From Pseudomonas cichorii (lineage in GTDB: Bacteria; Pseudomonadota; Gammaproteobacteria; Pseudomonadales; Pseudomonadaceae), in contig NZ_RBRE01000091.1 in the NCBI RefSeq assembly GCF_003700275.1, positions 62,001 through 126,000 on the forward strand: DNA of 64,000 nucleotides. Reading direction: 5' to 3'. Under the pieces are notes generated by a model. It was given only the letters and a program-made list of their open reading frames with translations. It was not told the origin of the DNA and did not search any database. Of the stretch, positions 1-6,681 are shown in pieces; position 1 is the first letter of the stretch; each line of letters begins with the position of its first letter. Made by a program: the position numbers and the translations under genes.

Positions 1-1
1 C

Positions 2-277
2 TTCAGGGTATTCCTGCCGCTGTGTCGCTCGGGACTGTTTTCCGGGGGCTTGATGGTTTTCGTCATGTCGCTGGGTTACTACGTCACCCCTGCCCTGCTC
101 GGTGGCGCGCAAAACATGATGCTGCCCGAATTCATCGTGCAACAGGTGCAGTCGTTCCTGAACTGGGGACTGGCGAGTGCGGCTGCCGCACTGCTGATCC
201 TGATCACCCTGGTGTTGTTCTACTTCTACCTGAAGCTCCAGCCGGAATCCCCGGTCGGCGCCAGCAATGCGAGGTAA
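2..277 (+). CDS. ABC transporter permease, C-terminal part (PotB-like), partial
   Basis: An open frame enters from the left edge and ends at TAA 275-277, so only about the last 91 residues are present. It reads ...RVFLPLCRSGLFSGGLMVFV..., typical of the segment after the EAA loop of an inner-membrane permease of the polyamine/spermidine class (PotB/PotH family). A last hydrophobic helix (about 'SAAAALLILITLVLFYFYL') precedes a short hydrophilic tail. It is followed 3 bp later by a second permease and then an ATPase, the normal order of these importers. The periplasmic binding protein would lie upstream, outside the window. The substrate (polyamine or related cation) is inferred from family only. 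Confidence 0.85.
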   Translation, partial: FRVFLPLCRSGLFSGGLMVFVMSLGYYVTPALLGGAQNMMLPEFIVQQVQSFLNWGLASAAAALLILITLVLFYFYLKLQPESPVGASNAR

Positions 278-280
278 GCC

Positions 281-1096
281 ATGCTCCTGACTCCCAATGC
301 CATGAGCACGCGCCTGCGGTTCGGTCTGTACCTGACCACCGGCCTGATCGCGCTGTTCCTGTTGCTGCCGATCCTGTTCATCGTGCTGCTGTCGTTCGGT
401 TCCTCGCAGTGGCTGGTATTCCCGCCGCCGGGCTGGACGCTGAAGTGGTATCAGCAGTTTTTCTCCAATCCGGAATGGATGGAGGCTGCGATGTCCAGCT
501 TCAAGGTTGCCGTACTGACTACCATCAGCGCCGTCGCACTGGGCCTGCCGACCGCCTTTGCACTGGTACGGGGACGCTTCCCGGGCCGTGACATGCTGTA
601 TGGCATCTTCACCCTGCCGATGATCGTACCGCTGGTGATCATCGCCGTGGCCGTGTATGCGCTGTTCCTCAAGCTGGGCTATACCGGCACGCTGTTTTCG
701 TTCGTGGTCAGCCATGTGATCGTCGCGCTGCCGTTCACCATCATCTCGATCATCAACTCGTTGAAGCTGTTCGATCAGTCCATCGAGGATGCCGCGGTGA
801 TCTGTGGTGCCTCGCGCATCCAGGCAATCATCAAGGTCACCTTCCCGGCCATTCGTCCCGGCATGATTGCCGGTGCGCTGTTCGCGTTCCTGGTGTCGTG
901 GGACGAGGTGGTCCTGAGCGTGATGATGGCCAGCCCGACCCTGCAAACCCTACCCGTTAAAATGTGGACCACTCTGCGTCAGGATCTGACCCCGGTCATT
1001 GCAGTCGCTTCGACGCTGCTGATCGCCCTGTCGGTGCTGGTCATGTTCATCGCCGCGACCCTGCGTCGCCGCAACGAAGCCCGGAGTACCTCATGA
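281..1096 (+). CDS. ABC transporter permease (PotC-like)
   Basis: A 271-residue inner-membrane permease with about six hydrophobic helices. The EAA-type cytoplasmic loop that docks on the ATPase is visible around residues 165-190 (SIEDAAVICGASRIQAIIKVTFP). The length suits PotC/PotI/YdcV proteins. The ATG at 281 follows a GAGG ribosome site 6 bp upstream; an internal ATG at 302 is an alternative start. Its stop overlaps the ATPase start in an ATGA, so the two are translationally coupled. It should form the heteromeric channel with the preceding permease for uptake of a polyamine-like solute; the substrate cannot be told from sequence. Confidence 0.9.
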   Translation: MLLTPNAMSTRLRFGLYLTTGLIALFLLLPILFIVLLSFGSSQWLVFPPPGWTLKWYQQFFSNPEWMEAAMSSFKVAVLTTISAVALGLPTAFALVRGRFPGRDMLYGIFTLPMIVPLVIIAVAVYALFLKLGYTGTLFSFVVSHVIVALPFTIISIINSLKLFDQSIEDAAVICGASRIQAIIKVTFPAIRPGMIAGALFAFLVSWDEVVLSVMMASPTLQTLPVKMWTTLRQDLTPVIAVASTLLIALSVLVMFIAATLRRRNEARSTS

Positions 1097-2247
1097 GCGC
1101 CGTAATCAAAGACAACGCGCAACACGACCCGAAAACCCTGGTCAGCCTGTGCAACCTGAACAAGCATTACGGCGACTTCGCCGCCGTGGACAATATCGAC
1201 CTGGATATTCAGGACGGTGAGTTCCTGACCTTCCTGGGCTCCAGCGGTTCGGGCAAGAGCACCACGCTGTCGATGCTCGCCGGGTTTGAAACACCAAGCT
1301 CGGGGGAGATCCTGGTCAGCGGAAAATCGCTGGTCAACGTGCCACCGCACAAGCGCGATATCGGCATGGTGTTCCAGCGTTATTCGCTGTTTCCGCACCT
1401 GTCGGTACGCGACAACATCGCTTTCCCGCTGGCGATTCGCAAACTGCCGGCGGCCGAACGCGAGAAGCGTGTCGATGCCATGCTCAAGCTCGTGCAACTG
1501 GAACAGTTTGCCCATCGCCGCCCTTCGCAGCTCTCTGGCGGTCAGCAGCAGCGGGTTGCCATTGCCCGGGCGCTGGTCTATGAGCCACGCATTCTGCTGA
1601 TGGATGAACCGCTGGGCGCGCTGGACAAGAAGCTGCGCGAAGACCTGCAGGATGAGTTGCGTCAGTTGCATCGGCGCCTGGGCATCACCATTGTCTACGT
1701 GACTCACGATCAGGAAGAGGCCATGCGCCTGTCGCAGCGTATTGCGATTTTCAGCCATGGCAAGATTGTCGGTCTGGGGACCGGTTACGATCTGTACCAG
1801 AATCCGCCGAATGCATTTGTCGCTTCGTTTCTCGGTAACTCGAACTTTCTCAAGCTCAAGGCTCAGGGCAATGCGGTGGCGACTTTCGAGGGTGCGCCGC
1901 TGTCGATTCGCCTGACTTCCGGGCTGAAGACCGATCAGGACGTTTTGTTGATGATCCGTCCGGAGAAAGCTCAGGCGCTGAGTCTTCAACAGGCTGCGGC
2001 GACACCGCTGGAGCAGGGTTGGAACGAGGTCACGGCCAAGGTTACGGAGGTGCTGTTCCTCGGCGAAAGCCAGACTTGCGCAGTTGTCACTCCGGGTGGC
2101 ACGGCCATGACGGTCAAGGCGCTGTCGGCCACTGGCCTGCAGTTGCAGACGGGTGATCCGGTCCGGGTTCGCTGGGCGACGGCTGATGCCTGTATCTATA
2201 CCGAATGGGCTGAAGGCGATTTGAACAAGGCGGCCGGGGCGCATTGA
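1093..2247 (+). CDS. ABC transporter ATP-binding protein (PotA-like)
   Basis: A 384-residue ATPase. It shows Walker A (GSSGSGKST), the Q-loop (VFQRYSLFPH), the ABC signature (LSGGQQQRVAIARAL), Walker B (ILLMDEP) and the switch histidine (VYVTHD), followed by a roughly 130-residue C-terminal part that fits a TOBE_2 domain of the PotA/PotG group. The frame is open further upstream, but the ATG at 1093 overlaps the permease stop as ATGA and gives the family's usual N-terminus, so it is chosen. It powers the two permeases encoded just before it. It is the last gene of the operon. Confidence 0.92.
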   Translation: MSAVIKDNAQHDPKTLVSLCNLNKHYGDFAAVDNIDLDIQDGEFLTFLGSSGSGKSTTLSMLAGFETPSSGEILVSGKSLVNVPPHKRDIGMVFQRYSLFPHLSVRDNIAFPLAIRKLPAAEREKRVDAMLKLVQLEQFAHRRPSQLSGGQQQRVAIARALVYEPRILLMDEPLGALDKKLREDLQDELRQLHRRLGITIVYVTHDQEEAMRLSQRIAIFSHGKIVGLGTGYDLYQNPPNAFVASFLGNSNFLKLKAQGNAVATFEGAPLSIRLTSGLKTDQDVLLMIRPEKAQALSLQQAAATPLEQGWNEVTAKVTEVLFLGESQTCAVVTPGGTAMTVKALSATGLQLQTGDPVRVRWATADACIYTEWAEGDLNKAAGAH

Positions 2248-2318
2248 GGTAGCAGCTTTTCGGTATTCCCGGCAGCACAGATGTATCAAGGCTGCTAATG
2301 GTTCCGCCTTCACGACGG

Positions 2319-2342
2319 GCCCCTTTGTTACGACAAAGGGGC
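2319..2342 (+). other. 10-bp perfect inverted repeat after the ABC operon
   Basis: GCCCCTTTGT and ACAAAGGGGC are separated by TACG, about 70 bp after the ATPase stop. The hairpin is strong, but the following bases (GAAACC) are not a T-run, so it may be a factor-assisted terminator or RNA-stabilising hairpin rather than a canonical intrinsic terminator. Confidence 0.45.
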
Positions 2343-2408
2343 GAAACCATGGACTCCGGTTCGGCCCAGCCTGACGGCTGGATTCCCTTGCGTCTTGGCC
2401 GCGAGCAA

Positions 2409-2434
2409 TCTGTAGGCGCCAATTCATTCGCGAA
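2409..2434. repeat. Pseudomonas REP-like palindromic repeat (diverged copy)
   Basis: The stretch ending CAATTCATTCGCGAA matches the unit GGAGCGAATTCATTCGCGAA found at 38080-38099 and is related to the copies at 27944 and 38143. It lies in the gap between the convergent ABC ATPase and exbD genes, a usual place for such extragenic repeats. Confidence 0.55.
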
Positions 2435-2446
2435 AAACCCGCAGGC

Positions 2447-2482
2447 AAAAAAAAGGCCGTACCTACCTGGGAGTACGACCTT
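2447..2482 (-). terminator. Rho-independent terminator of tonB-exbB-exbD
   Basis: Read on the minus strand, a 10-bp stem (AAGGTCGTAC / GTACGGCCTT, one G-U pair) with a 10-nt loop is followed by eight T residues. It begins about 30 bp after the exbD stop codon. Confidence 0.85.
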
Positions 2483-2512
2483 AAAAGCTTCACTGTCTTG
2501 AAGGGGGTTGCG

Positions 2513-2914
2513 CTATTTGGCGGTGATCACCGACAACTTGGTAATCCCTGCCCGTTCGATAGAGGCCATGGCCCGGGCCACTTCGCCGTAGTTCACATCG
2601 TTGTCGGCCTGGAGCTGTACGCGGACCTGTGCGTCTTTGGCCTTGGCGGCCTGCAGATTGGTTTCCAGCAGGTCGGCCTGGATTTCATCTTTGTTGATGA
2701 ACACCTTGCCCTGTCCGTCGATGCTCACCACCAGCGGGTCTTTCTGTTCTGCCGGGGCGACGGCCTCGGTCTTGGGCAGGTTGATCGGGATCGAGTTGGT
2801 CAGCAGTGGCGCGGTGACAATGAACACCACCAACAGCACCAGCATCACGTCCACCAGCGGCGTCACGTTGATTTCGCTGAGCACTTCATCGCTGTCTTGA
2901 GTGGAGAAAGCCAT
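2513..2914 (-). CDS. exbD: Biopolymer transport protein ExbD
   Basis: A 133-residue protein of the ExbD/TolR family. It has a short cytoplasmic N-terminus, one membrane helix around residues 22-42 (PLVDVMLVLLVVFIVTAPLL) with the essential Asp (LVDVML), and a periplasmic domain. It forms the proton-driven motor with ExbB that energises TonB in the inner membrane. Its start lies 1 bp after the exbB stop on the minus strand, so the two are cotranscribed. It serves the TonB-dependent receptors, plausibly including the two encoded at 6.7 and 10.3 kb. A clear intrinsic terminator follows. Confidence 0.95.
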   Translation of the reverse strand: MAFSTQDSDEVLSEINVTPLVDVMLVLLVVFIVTAPLLTNSIPINLPKTEAVAPAEQKDPLVVSIDGQGKVFINKDEIQADLLETNLQAAKAKDAQVRVQLQADNDVNYGEVARAMASIERAGITKLSVITAK

Positions 2915-2915
2915 A

Positions 2916-3641
2916 TCAGGACGCCTCCTTCACTTTCTGGCCAGCAGCGGTAGCGCCATTCTTGGTCAGCACCGGATGCAGCAGGACACGGAAGGCATTT
3001 TTCTGCGCCAGGCTGTAGAAGTCATGGGCGAAGTCGTCCAGATCGGCAGCGGTCAGCTTGAGGCGACGCAGGAAGTAGTTGTAGACCAGCACTGCTGGCA
3101 CCGCGACGGCGATACCGACACCGGTAGCAACCAGTGCCGCACCGATCGGGCCAGCCACCGTTTCCAGGCTCGCAGAACCCGCCGCGCTGATGCCCTTGAG
3201 CGCCGACATGATGCCCCACACCGTGCCGAACAGGCCGATGAAGGGCGAAGTGCTGCCGATACTGGCGAGAATTGCCAGGCCGGTTTCAAGCGAACGACGC
3301 TCACGTACGATCTGCTGGCGCAAGGCGCGCTCCAGACGATCCTGATGGTTGATCGACTGGCTGAGGTCAGTCTGCTGATTGCCCTCGTGCACCTGAATCG
3401 CCGCATAACCGGCCTGGGCAACGCGAGCGGCAGCGCCCGGTTGCTGATGGGCCAGCTCAGCAGCCGAATCGAGGCTCGAAGCCGCCCAGAACTGCTTGTG
3501 GAACTTGCGATCCTGGGATTTCAGGCGGGAAAACTGGACGCCCTTGAGCAAGGCCAGGCCCCAGGTTACGACGGAAAAGACCACCAGCAGCCAGATGACC
3601 GCGTGTTCGATTGATTCAAAAGGGGATGCCAGTAAGTTCAT
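2916..3641 (-). CDS. exbB: TonB-system energiser ExbB (MotA/TolQ/ExbB proton channel)
   Basis: A 241-residue protein with three membrane segments: an N-terminal one around residues 13-32 and a pair around 115-140 and 155-190. The family signature region GLAILASIGSTSPFIGLFGTVWGIM is present, with a conserved Thr and Gly-rich turn used in proton conduction. It partners ExbD, encoded immediately downstream, and TonB, encoded upstream. Gene order here is tonB-exbB-exbD rather than exbB-exbD-tonB. Expression is likely iron-responsive by analogy, but I see no clear Fur site upstream of tonB. Confidence 0.95.
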   Translation of the reverse strand: MNLLASPFESIEHAVIWLLVVFSVVTWGLALLKGVQFSRLKSQDRKFHKQFWAASSLDSAAELAHQQPGAAARVAQAGYAAIQVHEGNQQTDLSQSINHQDRLERALRQQIVRERRSLETGLAILASIGSTSPFIGLFGTVWGIMSALKGISAAGSASLETVAGPIGAALVATGVGIAVAVPAVLVYNYFLRRLKLTAADLDDFAHDFYSLAQKNAFRVLLHPVLTKNGATAAGQKVKEAS

Positions 3642-3724
3642 GTCTGTGCTCTCGTGCTGATACGTCAGGTCTGGTGTCGCGATGCTCCTTTTGTCAGGTG
3701 GCCCGCATTGAATCGTTGAAACCG

Positions 3725-4537
3725 TTATTTGATCTTGAAGTCGATGGGTACGCTGACCCAGCCGTCCTGGGCGACATCGCCCTGTTTGGCCGGAACGAAA
3801 CTCCAGCGCTTGACGGCCGCCAGTGCGGCTTCATCGAGCGATTCACGACCACTGCTTTTCTGAATCTGGATCTCTCCGGGCTTGCCGCTGGCCAGTACAT
3901 GCACCCGCAACAGCACCGTTCCTTCCCAGCCCCGGCGCATGGCCAGCGCCGGATATTCCGGAGCCGGGTTGCGCAGATAACCGGCGCTGGCCGAGGCCGG
4001 TGTCACCGGAGCTGGCGCGGGTGGTGCCGGAGGTGCAGGCGCGGCGACCGGTTGTGGCGGCGCAGGTGGCGCGGGAGGTTGCTCCACCGGCTTGGCAACA
4101 GGCTTGGGAGTCGGCGGCTTGACCACCGGTTTGGGTTTTGGCTTGGGCGGTGGTTTTACGGCCAGCTCATCCTCGACCGGAGGCGGCGGCTCGACCACAG
4201 GTTGTACGACAGGCTCGGGCGGCGGTGGCGGAGTTTCCACTACGGGCGGCGCGGGCCGGGAAAATTCGATGGTCATCGGCGGGATTTCCGGCGGTACGAC
4301 CGGCAGCACAGGTGTCGGGGTCTGGCTCAGCCAGTAGATCACCGCGCCATGCAGTACCAGAGCAAATGCGCCGAGCAGAATGGCTTCACGGCGTGCCAGG
4401 ATCGGCTTGGGCGTGCGGTGTAACCGCGACAGCAGCAAGGGTCCCCGGAAAGGACGCCCCAGATCGACCAATTCGCCGCTCGGCGTTTGGCGCCAAGGCA
4501 CTTCATGTGCACTGGCTGCGGTCTGGACATTGCCCAT
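3725..4537 (-). CDS. tonB: Energy transducer TonB
   Basis: A 270-residue protein with a cytoplasmic N-terminal extension of about 50 residues, one membrane helix (ILLGAFALVLHGAVIYWLS, about 51-70), a Pro-rich rigid spacer (about 80-185, PPPPPEPVVQ and KPKPKPVVKP type repeats) and a C-terminal TonB_C domain (YLRNPAPEYPALAMRRGWEG to the end). It carries proton-motive energy from ExbB/ExbD to outer-membrane receptors. AGGAG lies just upstream of the ATG. The low-complexity spacer creates long antisense open frames that are not genes. It is first in the minus-strand tonB-exbB-exbD unit. Confidence 0.93.
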   Translation of the reverse strand: MGNVQTAASAHEVPWRQTPSGELVDLGRPFRGPLLLSRLHRTPKPILARREAILLGAFALVLHGAVIYWLSQTPTPVLPVVPPEIPPMTIEFSRPAPPVVETPPPPPEPVVQPVVEPPPPVEDELAVKPPPKPKPKPVVKPPTPKPVAKPVEQPPAPPAPPQPVAAPAPPAPPAPAPVTPASASAGYLRNPAPEYPALAMRRGWEGTVLLRVHVLASGKPGEIQIQKSSGRESLDEAALAAVKRWSFVPAKQGDVAQDGWVSVPIDFKIK

Positions 4538-4704
4538 TGATACACTCCTGCATTTTTTTCAATAAAAAATCCAGGTTCTGTTGGTATCAGTCACCTTTCA
4601 AAGTTGATAGCGCAGGGCAATCATCTCCGATCCTTCTTGCTCCCGAAAAGAATATTTAGTTCTCCTGTTATTCATAAAAAGAATATAAAAACACTCCAGC
4701 CATG

Positions 4705-4737
4705 AAAAAGCCCCGGCATGCACAAGCATGACGAGGC
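4705..4737 (-). terminator. Rho-independent terminator of the SCO1-PCuAC operon
   Basis: On the minus strand GCCTCGTCATGC, loop TTGT, and GCATGCCGGGGC form a 12-bp stem with a wobble and one mismatch, followed by TTTTT. It lies about 25 bp after the PCuAC stop and separates that operon from tonB. Confidence 0.8.
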
Positions 4738-4760
4738 CTGGAGGAAGGAGCCTGGCGTAA

Positions 4761-5264
4761 TCAGTGACCGCTATGATCACCGTGGCCGGAATGCCCCTGA
4801 GTCGTCAGCGCCCGGGCAGGCGCAACCACCTGGATCGACTCGCGCACGCCCTTGTCGTTTTCCACGGTCAGGGTCAGTGGCACTTTATCGCCCTCCTTCA
4901 CCTGAGCCACCAGGCCCATGAGCATCACGTGATAGCCGTCAGAATCAAGCGTCACGGTCTTGCCGGCTGGCAGGTCGATGGACTTGACCTGCTGCATGCT
5001 CATCACATCGTTCTTCATGCTCATCTGGTGAATCTGCACGGTTTTAGCCGCAGGCGAGCTGACTTCCACCAGTTTGCCGCTGGTGGTCGAGGTGATGTTC
5101 ATGAAAGCGCCGGTTGCAGGCTGGCCGGCAACCGTGGCGCGTACCCAGGCGTCGTCCACGGTGGTCTGCGCCTGTGCCGACAGGCTTGTGCCCAGCACGG
5201 ACAGGGCCAGCAACAGGCTTTTGCAAGGAGTGACGTTCAGGGCATTACGAATCAGAGCATTCAT
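4761..5264 (-). CDS. Periplasmic copper chaperone PCu(A)C
   Basis: A 167-residue exported protein whose signal peptide ends near ALSVLGTSLSAQA. It carries the PCu(A)C copper-ligand pattern: Met in ATGAFMNI, His and Mets in VQIHQMSMKND, then HVMLM. A His/Gly-rich tail (GHSGHGDHSGH) could add metal sites. Family members pass Cu(I) to cytochrome oxidase, together with SCO1. The frame is open further upstream, but the ATG at 5264 overlaps the SCO1 stop (TGATG) and starts directly before the signal peptide, so it is chosen. It is last in the DUF2946-SCO1-PCuAC operon. Confidence 0.9.
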   Translation of the reverse strand: MNALIRNALNVTPCKSLLLALSVLGTSLSAQAQTTVDDAWVRATVAGQPATGAFMNITSTTSGKLVEVSSPAAKTVQIHQMSMKNDVMSMQQVKSIDLPAGKTVTLDSDGYHVMLMGLVAQVKEGDKVPLTLTVENDKGVRESIQVVAPARALTTQGHSGHGDHSGH

Positions 5265-5869
5265 CAACAGACTTCCATAAGAGTGAGCAGGTCTTCTGCA
5301 CATTGTTGGGCGGTCAACTTGTGCGACAGTCCCAGGCGTAATACGCCACGGGTGTCGAATACATAACTGGTGGAGGTGTGGGAGATGGTATAGGTATCGC
5401 CCAGCGGCACCTTCTCGTAGAACACCCCGAATTCCTTGGCGGTGGCTGCGGTTTCTTCCAGCGTGCCGGACAACGCTATAAAGCTTGGATCGAAGGCCTT
5501 CACATAGGCATCGATAACCTTCGGCGTGTCCCGCTCCGGGTCCAGGGTAATAAACACCACCTGGAAGGTATCGGAATCGGCGCCCATCAGTTTCTTGATC
5601 TGCGCAGCACGGGCCAGCGCGGTCGGACAGACTGCCGGGCACTGGGTAAAGCCGAAGAACACCATTGGCATATAGCCGCGGAAACTCGACAGGCTCATCA
5701 CCTCGCCCTGCAGGTTCCTGAGCTTGAAGTTGCGTCCCAGAATCTGGTTGCTCATGTCCTTGCCGTGCTTGAACGGCAAGGCATTGGAGTTATTGCAACC
5801 GGTCAGCACGCCAAGGCTCAGCAAGGAGAGGCCCGCGACCACTTCGCGACGGGTCAGGTATTGAGTCAT
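5264..5869 (-). CDS. SCO1/SenC-type copper-binding lipoprotein
   Basis: A 201-residue thioredoxin-fold protein. The N-terminus carries a twin-Arg-like RR and a lipobox (LGVLTGC), so it is probably a membrane-anchored periplasmic lipoprotein. The copper site CPAVCP (C-x3-C-P, about residues 77-82) is intact, and the distal His sits in GLSHKL near the C-terminus. SCO proteins deliver copper or reduce thiols for assembly of the CuA site of cytochrome c oxidase. It is translationally coupled to the downstream PCu(A)C chaperone, a common functional pairing. Confidence 0.92.
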   Translation of the reverse strand: MTQYLTRREVVAGLSLLSLGVLTGCNNSNALPFKHGKDMSNQILGRNFKLRNLQGEVMSLSSFRGYMPMVFFGFTQCPAVCPTALARAAQIKKLMGADSDTFQVVFITLDPERDTPKVIDAYVKAFDPSFIALSGTLEETAATAKEFGVFYEKVPLGDTYTISHTSTSYVFDTRGVLRLGLSHKLTAQQCAEDLLTLMEVC

Positions 5870-5960
5870 GCACTACAGTCCTTTAAAGGGAAACAGGCAA
5901 GGCATGCAGCGCGTCACAGGCTTGATGCGCTACAGACAACCAATCAGGCAGGACCGGGAG

Positions 5961-6338
5961 TCAAGGCGCCTGAGGCACCAGCCCTGGCGAAGTGTGGCGG
6001 GAAGATTCGCGCATCAGCCCGGGCGGGATGAGCAGCCTGACATTGCGCGCGCGCAACAGCCAGCCCAGGCCGATGAAGAACACCACGATGCCGGTGAGTT
6101 TGCCGGCAAAGGTGCAGTCGAGCATGGCCAGTTGCATGACCAGCGCATGTCGGGTCTCGTCCGGTGCCGTCATCGACAGTGACGAGTCCGCCTGATCCCC
6201 ACAGATTTCCGCAGCCGGTGCGGAAGAAAACGCCGCCAGCATCTGCCCGTGGCTGATGCTGCACATGAGGCCATTGAACAGGATGAAGCCATACAGCATC
6301 CAGGCAATGAGCGAGCGGTGGGTTCGGACGAATTTCAT
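5961..6338 (-). CDS. DUF2946-like small membrane protein
   Basis: A 125-residue protein with two hydrophobic segments: an N-terminal one (LIAWMLYGFILFNGLMCSISHGQ) and one at about 85-105 (GKLTGIVVFFIGLGWLL). Cys and His near the first segment and the position upstream of SCO1 and PCuAC fit the DUF2946 family, which often accompanies copper and TonB-receptor genes. The open frame extends to 6467, but the ATG at 6338 gives the normal N-terminus. Its function is unknown; membrane-linked copper handling is an inference from context only. Confidence 0.7.
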   Translation of the reverse strand: MKFVRTHRSLIAWMLYGFILFNGLMCSISHGQMLAAFSSAPAAEICGDQADSSLSMTAPDETRHALVMQLAMLDCTFAGKLTGIVVFFIGLGWLLRARNVRLLIPPGLMRESSRHTSPGLVPQAP

Positions 6339-6511
6339 GGCGGCAAATTTAACATTCCCGCGCCCGGGCGAACACCGCGAATACGTAAGCGGCGTATGGC
6401 GCCGGGCACGAACCGTGCGGTTCCGGGCCATTGCCGCAGGTGCGACAAAGTGGCGCAGGCTGGGCAAACGAGATCAGCACGCGCGAAAAAGCAGGATTCG
6501 CCAAAGCTATA

Positions 6512-6563
6512 AATGCAATTTATGCATTATAAAAAACAACTTAAATTCAAATTATTAATAATT
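6512..6563. promoter_or_regulatory. Two AT-rich palindromes upstream of the TonB receptor
   Basis: The 343-bp gap 6339-6681 between divergent genes holds AATGCA-N5-TGCATT at 6512-6528 and a perfect 14-bp palindrome AATTATTAATAATT at 6550-6563, in a markedly AT-rich stretch. These look like metalloregulator sites (Fur- or Zur-like), but neither matches a consensus well enough to assign. No other feature was seen in the gap. Confidence 0.4.
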
Positions 6564-6681
6564 AGCTTATACCGAAAAGAACTTTCACATGACTCTTTCA
6601 TAACCTTATATTCCGCCCACAGACCGACCCTTACCCGTGGAGGCTCAGAAAACTTTCCTAACCCGACAAGGATCACCCTCC

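Noticed and set aside
979..2493. 504-codon antisense open frame under the PotA-like ATPase
   Set aside because: Same cause; Walker and signature motifs are on the plus strand.
4092..4337. Gly/Ser/Thr-rich plus-strand frame opposite tonB
   Set aside because: It is the complement of the Pro-rich TonB spacer, not a gene.
4598..4675. 25-codon minus-strand ORF upstream of tonB, considered as a HemP-like peptide
   Set aside because: It lacks a ribosome site and the HemP core motif; it is more likely the tonB leader.
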